64,000 nucleotides of DNA from contig JADCRB010000153.1 of the NCBI GenBank assembly GCA_021464245.1, forward strand, positions 1,178,001 to 1,242,000, in the 5' to 3' direction. Both the position numbers and the translations under genes were made by a program. Under the pieces are notes generated by a model, which did not search any database, was not told the DNA's origin, and saw only the letters and a program-made list of their open reading frames with translations. Below are positions 49,971-62,224 of the stretch, one piece after another; position 1 is the stretch's first letter, and every line of letters starts with the position of its first letter. This DNA is from Carallia brachiata (Eukaryota; Streptophyta; Magnoliopsida; Malpighiales; Rhizophoraceae).

Positions 49971-51738
49971 ATGGCGTTGAAGTTTCTGAACAAGAAGGGA
50001 TGGCACACAGGGAGCCTTAGGAACATAGAGAACGTCTGGAAGGCGGAGCAGAAGCATGAGGCCGAGCAGAAGAAGTTGGAGGAGCTCCGCAAGCAGATCC
50101 AGGACGAGCGCGAGCGCTCCGAGTTTCGCCTTCTCCAGCAGCAGGCCGGTCTCATCCCGTATGTTACTTCTTCTTTTTTTTCTTTTTTTTTTTTTTGCTT
50201 CTTTGATTTCAAAATTTAGGGTTAGGGTTAGCTCGGCAGGGTTGAAATTATCATTTTTATATTTCAATTTCCGTCCCTAAATTCAGAATTAGGGTTAGGG
50301 TTTGGGTTTAATATTGTGTGATACTCGTCGGTTTTGTTGATAATTGACCGAGTCAGTTGTTCATGGCAGGGCGCAGGAGAGGTTGGAATTTCTCTACGAT
50401 TCCGGGCTATCTGTAGGGAAGGGTAGCAGTAGTTCCAAAGGAGGGGAAGGCGTGGCATTCAAGTCTACTGAAGAGATTTTTCCTACAAGCAACGACAATG
50501 TAGGCAACCGAGCCCCTGCTGCTGCTGCTGCCGATGTTGCTCTTCTTCCAAGCAGTCGTCTGTTCCTGGAGCCTTATTCGAGGACAAGCCTCAGTCTGCC
50601 AACGATGCTTGGAGGAAACTTCACTCTGATCCTCTCCTTATGATTCGCCAGCGCGAGCAGAAGCTCTTGCTCGCATCAAGAACAACCCTGTCCAAATGGC
50701 TCTCATTCGCAAATCTGTAAGTTTATTTTGTTACACATTTTCTGTGTCATACTGGTTGAATTGTTGTCTAAATCTGTGTACCACGTGCTTGTCTGGTCAT
50801 GCTAGCTTTCTTCCCATTTTGTAGTACTTATAGTTTAAACTTGCTACACTGACATTTTGCTGTTTGGTTTTGAAAATACTTAAATGAAAGATGAGAAATG
50901 AATACAACTAGCTGCTTCTATTGACCTACCAACAAGTCCTCACTTCTCTCAAAGCTGCTTATTGTTATGGGGACAACTTTTGATCATGACTTTATTAAAA
51001 TTGTCTGATAACAAAGGTATACTTAGCTAATAAATTTCCTGTTTATAATGATGTTGTTTGTAGGTTGAGAAAAATAAGGACAAGGAGCAGTCCCATGAGA
51101 AAAAGGAACACCGGAAGAAGCACGATCACAGCAAGTCGAGGCATCATAAGCATGCATCATCTAAACAGCATTCAGATTCTGATGATGAATCTAATGAAAG
51201 TCGAAGATATCCTAATGAAAGTCGAAGAAGAAAGGATATCCCTAGGAGTCCAAAGTACAGAGAGCGAAAATCTGTAAGAAATGAAGATCGCGATTCTGTT
51301 GAGAAGGATCACCGAAAATCAACGAGTGACAAACGAGATCCTGATGCCAATATAAAGGAAAGAGAAACAAGAAGTTTTCATGACGAAAGGTCCCATGATT
51401 CTTCTGTTGCGGCAGTTTCCCGCAGTTCTTACCATAAGCGCCGGAATGGCGCTCCTAAACTTTCAGAAGAGGAGCGAGCTGCGAGGCTGCGGGAGATGCA
51501 AGAGGATGCTGAGTTGCATGAAGAGCAAAGGTGGAAGCGTTTGAAGAAGGCCGAAGCAGATGATGCTCAAGAAGCCAACCGTGCAATCCCATCCGGTGGC
51601 AGGAATTTCTTGGATGCTGCTCAGAAAAGTGTGTATGGTGCTGAGAGAGGTGGAAGCAAAACCATAGAGGAGAGTGTCCGCCGTCGCACATACTATTCGC
51701 AGAGGTCTGAGAGTGAAAGCAATGCTTTTCGGAGATGA
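49971..51738 (+). CDS. CWC25: Pre-mRNA splicing factor CWC25, frame disturbed in exon 2
   Basis: Exons 49971-50158, 50370-50716 and 51064-51738 carry the family text. Exon 1 has the Cir_N start MALKFLNKKGWHTGSLRN with a charged coiled region. Exon 2 continues AQERLEFLYDSGLSVGKG and later KPQSANDAWRKLHSDPLL. Exon 3 is Lys/Arg/Glu/His-rich (SEEERAARLREMQEDAELHE) and ends YYSQRSESESNAFRR. CWC25 joins the spliceosome after Prp2 remodelling and promotes the first transesterification. In exon 2 the frame must change twice by one missing base: near 50535-50545, before SSKQSSVPG, and at 50664 (CAGAAGCT where the family codons need CAGGAAGCT). As written, translation stops at 50641. With both bases the gene would be about 403 codons. 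These are real lesions or base-calling gaps. Introns start GTATGT and GTAAGT. Confidence 0.8.
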
Positions 51739-52875
51739 AGTGCTCGTACACTCCAGGTTGTTTCTCACCTCCTGTTGGATAGGCTTATGATTCAAACTGC
51801 TCTCCTTGTTAAACAATGTTTTATAACAAGGGATGGAACGTCAAACTGAATGTTGTTAATCTACAATTCGTAAGTGTCCTTTGGCATGGGCGAGCACGAA
51901 GCAATTGATGTTGTTAATCTATAATCGCTTTGACGTGCCTTTGTATATTTTTCCGATTCTGAACAGTGTTCTAGTTCCTTTCCATTTTTTTAAACATACA
52001 GCTTACGTGCTTCGCCCCAGAAGCGCTCTCGTTGCGGAATATATGTGATTGTAGCCTGAAAAATTTTCCAGGAGCAATTTTCTCTGTTGCGGGTGATGCC
52101 AAAATTACAAGCACTTAAAGGTCACAGCTGTGTAATATCAAGGTCCCCACGTAGAATTCATTTTCTTGCTTCCTATAATAAAGGAAAATTTTTTAACATG
52201 TAACCAAATTAATAGTCTTATATTGCTAGAAAATAGATGACAATTGAAAATCTTTTTGGGGTATTAATTTTAGTTTTAAACCATAACAACTTCTTGCGTC
52301 TTTGCTTCAATTACCTAGGGTGATTCATTAAAATAACCATTATGCAATTTTCCTCTCTTTGAAGAGATCGCCAACTCATATTTTGTAGTTGCATGTACCC
52401 CCAAAAAAATATTTTGTACCTACCGATTGGAATTAAGTATCTGCCATACGAAATTACAAACAAAATGCATTACACTTGATTAAAATTTCCCTAGTAAAAC
52501 AAGAGAGCAGCTAACTTCACTGCCAGCCGTGTTTGGAAATGTCATTATTTCCCATTTTTTTAGTTTCTGTTCTGATCAATCTTCGACGAATGGCACAACA
52601 GTTAAGTTCAATCCACTAAATTCCCTAGACAGTTGGCGACACGGGATTGCCTCAGCCGACAAAAATGCCAGCAAGCACTCAGTATTGATAGTTGAAATAA
52701 TAACCCAAAATTCTGGAAGTAAGTCGCAATAGCCGTCAAAGCAAATTCAGCAATTTGTCAAAAGGAAAAACAAAACATTATCAAAGCAAATTCAGCTGGT
52801 CTTCCATATAAATAACATCAAGCAACAGAAGTTTTCAAGATATAGCGCATAATAACCACACCACGCATAATTACA
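51739..52875. other. CWC25 3' region and spacer
   Basis: No coding sequence seen. The 3' UTR of CWC25 probably runs to about 52.0 kb. A plus-strand open frame at 52529-52732 has no recognisable features. Confidence 0.5.
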
Positions 52876-53786
52876 ATGGAGGTTTTCAAGTTTTTAGTCA
52901 CCCTTCTTATTCTTCCAGCTATTTTTCCTTTCCCCACATCAGCCAAAGCAGCCCCCAGGAACCCAAAAATCTTCAGAGAATATATTGGAGCCGAGTTCAA
53001 GAATGTCAAATTCACAGATGTTCCTATTAACCCAAATGTTGAATTCCACTTCATTCTTTCCTTTGCCCTAGACTATGACACCTCTAGTTTTCCCTCTCCT
53101 ACTGATGGAAATTCAATATTTTTTGGGATGACAGCAACCTCAGCCCCTCACATGTTTCTGCCATCAAGAGCCAAAATTCCAATGTCAAAGTGGCCTTAAG
53201 CCTTGGTGGGGATAGCCTACAAGGTGACCCTGCTTACTTTAATCCTTCTTCAGTTCATTCTTGGGTTTCCAATGCCGTTTCTTCTCTCACAATATCATAA
53301 AAATGTACAATCTGGATGGGATTGATATCGACTATGAGCACTTTCAGGTTGATCCTGGCACCTTCGCCGAGTGCATAGGACAGCTCATAACAACCCTCAA
53401 GAGGACTGGAGTAATCTCATTTGCCTCTATAGCACCCTATGATAATGACCAAGTTCAAAGCCATTACAAGGCCCTGTGGAGAAGCTACGGGCACGCTATA
53501 GAATATGTCAACTTCCAGTTTTATGCCTACGATCGGGGGACCACTGTATCTGAGTTATGAATTCTTCAAAGCTCAGAGCTCTAATTATAATGGCAGTAAA
53601 GTTTTGGCAAGCTTTTCTACTGATGGAGGTGGTGGATTGACTCCAGCAGATGGCTTTTTCGCTGCCTGCCATCAGCTCCAGAGGCGGCAGCAACTACATG
53701 GTATCTTCGTTTGGTCCGCTGATTTTAAGCATCATGATTTCCTCTATGAAAGGCAAGCACAAGCACTACTAGCAAGTTTTCACTAG
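52876..53786 (+). pseudogene. GH18 chitinase-like pseudogene
   Basis: It resembles the intronless plant class of GH18 proteins called RuBisCO-associated protein or chitinase 2-like. It opens with a signal peptide ([20 protein letters not shown]). Family blocks follow in order: [77 protein letters not shown] and [10 protein letters not shown]. At least three frame changes break them: near 53120 in a T-run, near 53285, and near 53555. The catalytic signature DGxDxDxE is intact in its local frame, including the acid-base Glu. Undamaged relatives are about 290-300 residues, secreted or vacuolar, acting on chitin or serving as storage proteins. As written only a 107-residue N-terminal piece is translatable. 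Confidence 0.82.
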
Positions 53787-55494
53787 AATTTTTTTTTTTT
53801 TTTTGCTTGCGTCCATGTATAATTCATAGCAGTGCGTTTAAGCTAGATAGCATTATTGTATAATTCAAAACCATTTATATCTAACATTTCTATTATGTCT
53901 AGTTACTTAATCCTCATCAGTATGGCCCCAAGGCATTTTCTATCTTCATAGGTTTTTGCTATTGTTTTTGAATTTTGTGAATTGTGATTATTAATTAAGT
54001 ACTTATTAATTTTACTTTTTTTTTAATATAATACACACATAATTTTACGCTACACAAATCTGTTTTTTTTTTTTCATTTCAGTTGAGTCCCACTTAAAGT
54101 TTTATTTTCACTTACATTTAAAATCAAGTTAACTTGAATAGTATTTTAAGTGAATTAAATTAAATTTCTCTTATTAAATGTGGTATGGTTATGAGAGCCT
54201 GCCAAAGCCTACCGTTAGGCTCCCTCCACACCTGGTAAGCTGTAGCTTTCAAACTGAGAAAGCCAAATTGCATTTCAAAATGAACTTCGCATCTGAAGAC
54301 CCCATTTCAATAAAGTAGGCTAATAAAATGGTCAGCATGTAAAAACAAACATTAATTAATTCAATACATTTAAGTTTAAGTCGGCCAATTTTCAAAGTTT
54401 GAACTTTGAACACTTATTGGAGACAACCTGCTAGTATTATTCTATAGTAGTAAATAAATCACCAGCCTCCGCAACTTCGTTGGACCAAACTTGCTGCTGC
54501 AGCCTCAAGCTAAAGCGCTGGTTTAAGAGAGCTCAGGGAGCTCTAGTCATCGGACTTTGATCCCTATAGTGTTTCAAGTACTTCCCTGATTTTCATATGT
54601 CTCAAGCCAAATTAAACATCTTCCAACTTCAAGCAGGAACTTAGGCAAACCACTAGCGAAGTGACAATGAGATATGTGCAGAAATTCAGCTATCTCTGAT
54701 CATCCGTCTCATTTAATCAGGTATGCTGCAGCCCAAGTTTGATATAACTTGATTTGAAGTAGCAAAAGAAACTGCTACTCTGCCTCTAATGTAAAGGGAA
54801 AAGAGGGAAAACCTTGCAAAAGGGGTCGCTTTCCAGGGAATCAGGATGTAATTTCGGTTTGTATGTTTCAAACAAAGCAGAACTCCTTTTGCATCTAGCT
54901 TAAAAAGGTGTCCACTAACTCCTGCTTCTATGTGTTTTGTTCCCATTTATAACCAACAATTCCATGTAGTGAAGTTGCCAAGTTTAGTCAAACTTGACAA
55001 GTTACCTAATGGTGGGTTCTTAATGCTCCCAGTATCTTACGCTCAGCGTAGCTTACTCCCAAGACAACCCTTCCAATATGATTGGTAAAATCTCTATGTC
55101 AATTGAATCTGTGAACTTTATCTTATATCCAAAAAAAAAAATATTGTAATGTTCCAGCGTATTAAATTTCACACTATGAAGTCTAAAGAAAGTTAGATGT
55201 AAGGTTACCTTCATATAGAAAAAAGGTTGTTTCCAGACTCCGTTTTTTTTCTCACTTTCGTCTGTCAGGAATAACGCGCCTATATTCAATTTAGCCAAGT
55301 CTTCTACAGCAGATTCAGTTTAGCCGGTGTGAATGGAGCTGAAGTTTGTCACAAATCTGTAGATGTCAATGGCAATGTCCACTTCTCTTTCTTAAGCTTC
55401 CCTCATTATCCAAATCCTTTCTCGTGTTTTCTACTAAGTTTTTTAACTTATCTGTAGATCAAAGTACGAAGAGTTGCAACATTATCCATGAAAA
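53787..55494. other. Intergenic, no gene seen
   Basis: About 1.7 kb, AT-rich, with poly-T tracts at 53790 and 54062. Minus-strand open frames at 54713-54946 and 55053-55298 do not resemble known proteins. Confidence 0.5.
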
Positions 55495-56586
55495 ATGGGA
55501 TGCCTTTCTTCAAAGATCATAACTAGGTCTATGAGTATCAAGGAGCTGAACCAGAGCACGCAGAAGTCAGCCAACAGCCTAGCTGTACTAGAAGACCTGG
55601 CCACCTCCAAAGATATTAACAACCAGCTCCTTGCCCTGGTCGGCACCAGCAGCAGAGTAGCCAGCAAACTCAGGTCTGAGAGTTTCTCAAAAAGTTGCCT
55701 TGAACCAGAAGCTAAGCCTAGCAATCCGACAAATACCACATGGGAGTTCAGTACAGTTCCAGAACAAGAAGCACAGGAAAAACAAGGGAAACCTGCGGCT
55801 TTAATGATACTGCCGCAGCCCGGAAAAGGGTACCCAACTAAACGATCTAGAAGTTGTCATTGGTTTCCAGGACAGTTCTCTAGAGAAAAACGAGGGCGTC
55901 AGACGTGCCAGAAGTTTCCACACAATAGAGGAATATGATGCCATGGTAGTAGAAAGAATTAGGCTATCCATGGCAGAGAAATAGGCTCAAATGGCAAAGA
56001 AGGCAGTTCAACAACAAATGTGCATTTTGGTGCTTCCCAATCTTCATCACATCTATCTAACCATGAGATGGGTGCTATTTGTATCAGCGAAACACCAGAA
56101 TCCAACTCAAAGGGCAATGATTCACTAGATGAAAAATCCGAATCCAAGATGGAAGCGACCTCCGTCTCGCCAGGCTCAAAGATAGAAAATAGAATGCTTG
56201 TTTCAAATGCTAAAAGTGCCAATGCAACCGAGGTATTAGATGTTGCCAGGCACACTTCTGATGAGCATGCATTAGAGGAAGGCCCTAAGAGAGAGTCCGT
56301 TGCAGAAGGTTTAGAATTGCTTGAAGTACCGCAGAGCATTGAATTCCTAACCGTTGCAAGCCTTAGGGAATGGCTGCATGCCAGTGAAGTTTGCTCTCCT
56401 GGAGCTGATGTCACTCGGTCTTTACCAAATTCTGGGACTGTAGAGGAATGCAATGACAGTGCCATCTTCAATCCTGAATTGGTGGCTGCATTTGAAGAGT
56501 GTATGCAACAGCTTGAAGCAGAAGCAGAAACTATTCTCAACCAGATTGCAGAGAACTTTGAGGAAGAACTTTTGATGGAAAAGTAA
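55495..56586 (+). pseudogene. MGC-start plant protein of unknown role, frame broken
   Basis: The start MGCLSSKIITRSMSIKELNQ has the Gly2-Cys3 pattern of a myristoylated, palmitoylated protein. The text PTNTTWEF, ARSFHTIEEYDAMV, IEFLTVASLREWL and FNPELVAAFEECMQQLEAEA resembles an uncharacterised plant family whose members share the INTWELMxGLE and SFHTVEEYD words with the N-terminal part of large GRX-like proteins; no glutaredoxin domain is present. Start and end lie in one frame, but the middle is not: about 55800-55835 and 55835-55980 read best in two other frames, with a stop at 55936 in the starting frame and a TAG after SMAEK. Three successive one-base losses would explain this. The C-terminal frame (56020-56586) is clean for 188 codons. 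Function unknown; it could be a decaying gene or an error-rich assembly stretch. Confidence 0.6.
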
Positions 56587-57401
56587 TCCTAAGACCGGAA
56601 ATTTTCGCACAAGTGTATACCAAGCATGATGCTGAAAATCCAATTCTACACTTTTGAGAAAAAGTTCAACTTCTTTTAATTGCATTTGCAGGATGGAAAT
56701 TTGAATCAGCGTAAAAATATTTCAAGGCGATTGTTCCCAATACAAGAATATGTTGACACAAAGGCATAAATGAATCAATTTTTATTATTCAAAAGGATTA
56801 AGTCATCTACTTCGCTCAAATATAACGAATTATGCATTCAGAAGATAGAACTTACAGATACAATTTTATTAGTTAATAAATCGCTGAAAGCCGATGGTGC
56901 CTTCAGCTGGTTCAACTCGCTACGTTCCTTCAATGCAAGAGGCACTTTCGAATGCGGTTTCACAAGCAAGAACACATTTCATTAACCAATACTTCATACA
57001 AACCTGAGTATACATTGTTACAGTGTTGGCATGGCTTGAAAAGAAAAACAAAGAAGAAAAGCAGACTAAATGTCCCAGAATCTCTGGTTATCCAGTAATT
57101 CAAGTTTTCCTATCCAGACAACACTGCTGGACCTTTCTGCATTTCATTATTTCACAAACTTTCGATCAAAATCATATACCCAACCCTCAGCCTGTGGCCA
57201 GGCTTGATTCTTCTTTGTTGATGAATTCCAGCCCAGCACTATTTTGGACTTCATTCCAAGCCACAGACAAGAGAAGCTGCTTCTCTTCTCACTGTCATTT
57301 CAAGTGCATGGCAACATAAGGTGGCATCTTTGTTCTTATGCGATGCTGGATTCACCATCCTCGTGCTTGCTGTAAAATGGGCACAGAATGAGGGTGTGAA
57401 A
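56587..57401. other. Spacer between two convergent genes
   Basis: 3' sides of the MGC-start gene (plus) and WD40 copy B (minus). No coding sequence recognised. Homology to copy A begins at about 57287 (CTCACTGTCATTTCAAGTGC). Confidence 0.5.
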
Positions 57402-60209
57402 TCACATAAGGGAGTCGAGATACGAATAATTCCTGCATCGATTGTACTGAAGGAGGCTTCCATAAGTGCGATCCCACACTCCAATGAAGAGTGATTCCTT
57501 ATCAGGGCTAAAGGAAACACCGAAATCTCCCCAAAAATATCGACCTCCTGCTCTTTCTCAAAACCGTTCTTTGCATCATAGACATGCACAAAGTCAGCTG
57601 GTTCTGCCATCGCCATAAACTGACCATCAGATGTAAAACGAATTGATCTAATGGCTCCCAAATTACCCTTGAGCACGGCAATAGAACTGGACAAGTTTCG
57701 AACATCCCAAACACGACATGTTCTGTCTTGGTTCCCAGTGGCAAAAATCCGGCCATCAGGATGCCACGCAGAAGCAAATGAATAATCCAAATGTCCACAT
57801 AGAGGCGTAAGGGTCTGTAAATATGGCTTTTAAGGCGGTTAAAAAAATTCTGCGGATACAAAAGGTATGCGGAGACGAACTGAAAAGTTCAAGAAGCAAG
57901 ATAAGGAGGGAAGATTACTTTTCCTGTTTGAGAATCCACCAGCATGCCATCAGGGTTGTCGCCAACAAGTACAAGAAGCTTACGATCTGGGCTCAATGAG
58001 GAGTGCTGTATGGGAATAGGGACAAAAAAAGCAAATTAATACATAAAGGAAACTAGGAGAGCAGGCCACAACCATTGCATGCATCAATAAAATTTTTAAT
58101 CTGTCAAAGAGGTGTTAAAGAAGAAAAAGGAAATTATATCTCATATAATCCATCCAATCTACAAAAGCATTTGACAATTAAGCTCAGTAAAACATCAAAC
58201 ATTTTTGAAACCCAGAACCCCATAGGGTCACCTCGTCTGCTTTGTACTCATGGTACACAATCTAGTGCCATTTTGCACTTATTTTTATCGCACATAGTGG
58301 TCCAAATATATACAATTTGATTGGAATGCCAAAGATCTCTGTGGGATGAGAATCGAGTGCCTTGACTTTTCCTTTAAGCACAACGTTCGACTGACAAGGT
58401 AATCAACTCTCATCCCACATAAAGAGGAATATAGAGCAGCACAGCAACTGATTTCATGATACTCAACCAGGAACCCACACTCTGACTCCAACTCCCTAAA
58501 ATGCACCGTGTTTCAATCAACCCAGTAGACAAGCTCACAAACCATTTGGCCTCCAAAGACATAAAGATACAAAATGACACTTACATTCACAGGCCAAGGA
58601 AAGCAAAAATGCTTAGAAAGCTGAAATCTCTCCACATCAAAGTCTCTAACTCCACAGTCATTATTTGAGGCCATAAAATGGACTGCACCACTGGAAGAGT
58701 ATTGACTTCAAGTCAGCTAAACTTAAACATAATAGCAGCATTATTTATATGACCCAAGTATTCATGATAGTAGCAATTAATAAACAAATAAAAGAAAAAT
58801 GACCACACAGGCATGCACACACACAAAAAGGCATCATCATCAGTAAAAGGACTAAAAGTAAGAAGAAACCTCGGAGAATCATAAATCTCAATGGCATTTG
58901 TGATTGCATTGTCATTGTGAGTTGTCCTGGAACAAAAGCTAACTCCAGGTCGATCCAGGTACTGCATCCAAAAACAAAAGATTTATTGTTCATTATGTGT
59001 GCCATTCTTTCGGAACCAACCAGAAAGCATACAATGCAAGGCACCATCTTTATTCCAACTTTTCAAGTTCATATCTTGGGATTAGTAGGCACACATCACA
59101 ATCACAGATAGAAGAAAACAGAACAGATGTAATAACTCGCTCATATAAATCATATCTCTATGATGCAAATTGCTGCTTCAGCTTCAATAACAAATATAGC
59201 ATCTAATTCATTGCTAGAAATGGGTGTAACAATGGCACTAATTCAGTGGATATACAGCATAACCTGCTTCTTCGAGTAAAAATACTCCTCTTAGCAGATG
59301 AAAATTAAGTTCAAGCCACTACAAGTGGGAGGAGGGAAACGAACAAAAAACCACAAATAGAATCATAAGGTGATGGGTGTTACTTTGCAAATGAGTTCTC
59401 CTTGGAACCCTCCAATGACCAACAAGTTATCCCGTAATGCCAATGTACTGACTTGGGTTTTACTAAAACCTTCCAAGAGGCTCCCAGGATGTTTCTGTCA
59501 GATGAAGGAAGTTCAAAATCATGATTTAGCAGTTGCAATAAAATAAAAATTCAAATTAAACAGTTACAACCAGTGCAACTATAATTTTAAAAAGACAAAG
59601 GATAACACTTCAAACATCTCATAAACATGATATAGCAAAATATCACATGGTTGAGTTACCTCACATGGTGTCACATGGCCAGACACATTAAGAACTTCAG
59701 TCTTGTCGCAATTTAATGACGACCAGTGTACAATGGAGAAATGTGACATTAGGTAGACATCATGCTTTGATGTCGACCAGACCAAATTTCGCAACTGCAA
59801 TCCAGATCAACACTTGTTAGATTGAAAATTTAACCCTCTAAACAAGATTTTAAGTGCATTCAAATAAAGAGTTTGAATTTCTAGCACAAGTGTTCGCAAG
59901 CCTCCAAGCTACCAGAAATCATTCAGCTTGACCTCTGGAAATAATGTCATTGGCACCAAATCAACCTAGACAAACAGGGTTTACATGTTGGCATGATATG
60001 GCACCTAGTAGTTATTTTCTCCGCTGCTATAATCTTAACTCCTGGGCAAGTACAACCCATTTGCCTCCTAGGATGTCAAAGTTGCACTTAGGCCACTGGA
60101 TGCAATAATTGAACCCAAAAGTGATTCTCAAAACAAAGGCACAGATCATTGACTTGTTTTCTTCTCCTTCCAAAGTAATTAAGCAAAGAAAAATTTACTG
60201 TTCCGAAGG

Positions 60210-60214
60210 GGAAG
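60210..60214. repeat. Left target-site duplication GGAAG of gypsy insertion
   Basis: GGAAG lies immediately before the element's TGACGC terminus and recurs at 62220-62224. The empty site in copy A (31969-31973) has it once. Confidence 0.88.
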
Positions 60215-60545
60215 TGACGCAGGAGCGTCCTTGTTGCTGTCCTTTTAGCTGTTATTTTATTTTTATTCCTATTTAGTTTTACTTAATATGTCACATGATT
60301 ATTTAATTAGATGGATGGTTAGGATTAATTAGGGTTTTATTAAATCAATGGTTGAGATTTATTCTAGTTAGGACTCTAGTATAAATAATGTAGCTGCTAG
60401 ACAGTTTATTCAGTTTTCAATAATATTTTTTCAGAAACAACGTTTCTTAGAGTTTTGTGGTTTTCTATAAACCCTAACCCTAATTATTTTGTTCCGCTTC
60501 AATTTTATACCCAAAACTTAGCTTAAACTTAGCTTCTCTACACCA
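60215..60545 (+). repeat. 5' LTR of the gypsy element
   Basis: 331 bp from TGACGCAGGAG to TCTACACCA, with TG..CA ends. TATAAATAA at about 60381 and AATAATATTT near 60420 suggest promoter and poly-A signals. The primer-binding site follows four bases later. Confidence 0.8.
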
Positions 60546-60549
60546 AACT

Positions 60550-60562
60550 TGGTATCAGAGCC
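60550..60562 (+). other. Primer-binding site for initiator tRNA-Met
   Basis: TGGTATCAGAGCC is complementary to the 3' end of plant initiator tRNA-Met, the usual minus-strand primer of plant LTR retrotransposons. It lies four bases after the LTR end. Confidence 0.9.
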
Positions 60563-62219
60563 CAACAGATCCTTCTAGTTTGTTAGGGTTTCGTTTTTCT
60601 CACCATGGTTGGACGCGGAGGTTGAGGTCGTGGCAGAGGAGACGCTGGACAGCAAGCTGAATTGGCTGATTTACGGCATATGATTGAAGATTTGTCGCGG
60701 GCTGTACAAGCCTTGCAGCGGCAGGAACCCGTGGGAGCCCGAATGGAGATTCCGGAAGGCGAACACTATGTCCCGGATGCACCGGAAGGTGGTTTTGTGG
60801 ACGAAACAGGTATGGAAGACTTCGAAAACCCGTTTCATGACGCTGGAACCGTTATTAACGCGGCTAGAGGTGGCTTGGAAGCGCGGTTGGTCCGTGCTCT
60901 TGATTTAAACGGTGGTGGAATCAAGATTGAAGTTGCTGATTTTCATGGAAAATGCATGCAGAGGATTACTTTGATTGGGAAACTAGTTTGGATAATTATT
61001 TTGAGTGGAAACCTATGACAGAGCCAAGAAAAGTATTGTTTGTGAAGCTTAAGATGAAGGGCCTGCACTTCAATGGTGGAAGAGAGTTGAAGAGCAACGT
61101 GCACGTCAAGGTAAGCTGAAAATCAATACTTGGGAGCATATGAAAGCAAAGTTGCGGAAACAATTTTTACCGGCCGATTATGCAATGGAGTTGTATGAGA
61201 AATTCCACTCACTAAAACAACATGGTATGTCTGTTGAGGAATATACTGGAGCTTTCAACAATTTGTCCATTCGAGTTGGTTTGAATGAGAACAATGAACA
61301 ACTGGCTGCTCGTTATCTCGCTGGTTTAAATCCATCTATCAGAGACGAGATGGGAGTTGTCCGTTTGTTTAATCTTGAAGATGCTCGACAATATGCTTTA
61401 ATGGCTGAAAAGAGAGTTTCTCGTTATGGAGTTAGGCGATCCATCTACAGCAAATCTGATGGCAGCGGCAAATCTGATGACAGCGGAAACAGAGGCTTTT
61501 GGAGTAATCAAATAAGCCAAAAAAGCAGTCGTGGAGCTGTCCAAAATACTAAGGTTAGTGCCGCGGGTGTTACCAACACTGACAAGAGTGATAAGGGCAA
61601 ATATTTAGCACGATTTGGTACTGAAATTAGTGCTGGACAGACCTCTTACAAGGTAGGCAGCAGCTCACAAGTTCGGTGTTTTACATGTGGAGAGAGGGGG
61701 CATCAATCTTACACTTGCCCACAACGACGGGTGACATTAGCTGAACTTGCAGATGATGAGGATGTACTGGGAGATCCTATTTATGATGAATATGTTGAAA
61801 ACGAAGAAGATGTTGATGTGTACCCAATTGAAGGAGAGTCTCTAGTGGTTCGAAGAGTGATGACTGCAACACATAAGAAGAAGAGGAAGATTGGAGCGAC
61901 GTAGTATTTTTCGAACTCGTGTTCTTTGTAGTGGGAAAGTATGTGATTTGATTATTGATGGAGGAAGCATGGAGAATGTGATTTCCAAAGATGCAATAGA
62001 GAAGTTGAAGTTGCCAACGGAGAAGCACCCACAACCTTACAAGATCCGATGGCTTAAAAAGGGTAACGAAATTCCTGTTACCTCTCGTTGTTTGGTTAAA
62101 TTTACCATGGGGGCTGATTTGAATGATGAAGCTCTGTGTGATGTTGTGCCAATGGATGCTAGTCATATTTTGTTGGGAAGACCGTGGTTATATGATCATG
62201 ACATGGAGCATCTACACCA

Positions 62220-62224
62220 GGAAG
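62220..62224. repeat. Right target-site duplication GGAAG
   Basis: Follows the terminal CACCA of the gypsy element; the intron resumes with CCTTTTAAGG as in copy A (CCTTTGAAG). Confidence 0.88.

Larger units (their letters stand above)
60215..62219 (+). mobile_element. Ty3/gypsy element lacking pol, 3' LTR collapsed to ~9 nt
   Basis: Order: complete 5' LTR (60215-60545), primer-binding site, gag from 60605 (a TGA at codon 7 in a Gly/Arg-rich start; frame break near 60950-61140), capsid-like region with QFLPADYAMELYEKFHSLKQ (from about 61161), zinc knuckle CFTCGERGHQSYTC (61677-61718), and a retropepsin-like domain with active-site region LIIDGGSMENV (about 61950) ending at LLGRPWLYDHD. The sequence then jumps to TCTACACCA, the last nine bases of the LTR, and to the target-site duplication. 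Reverse transcriptase, RNase H, integrase and almost all of the 3' LTR are absent. It lies in intron 2 of WD40 copy B, opposite to the gene. Confidence 0.85.
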
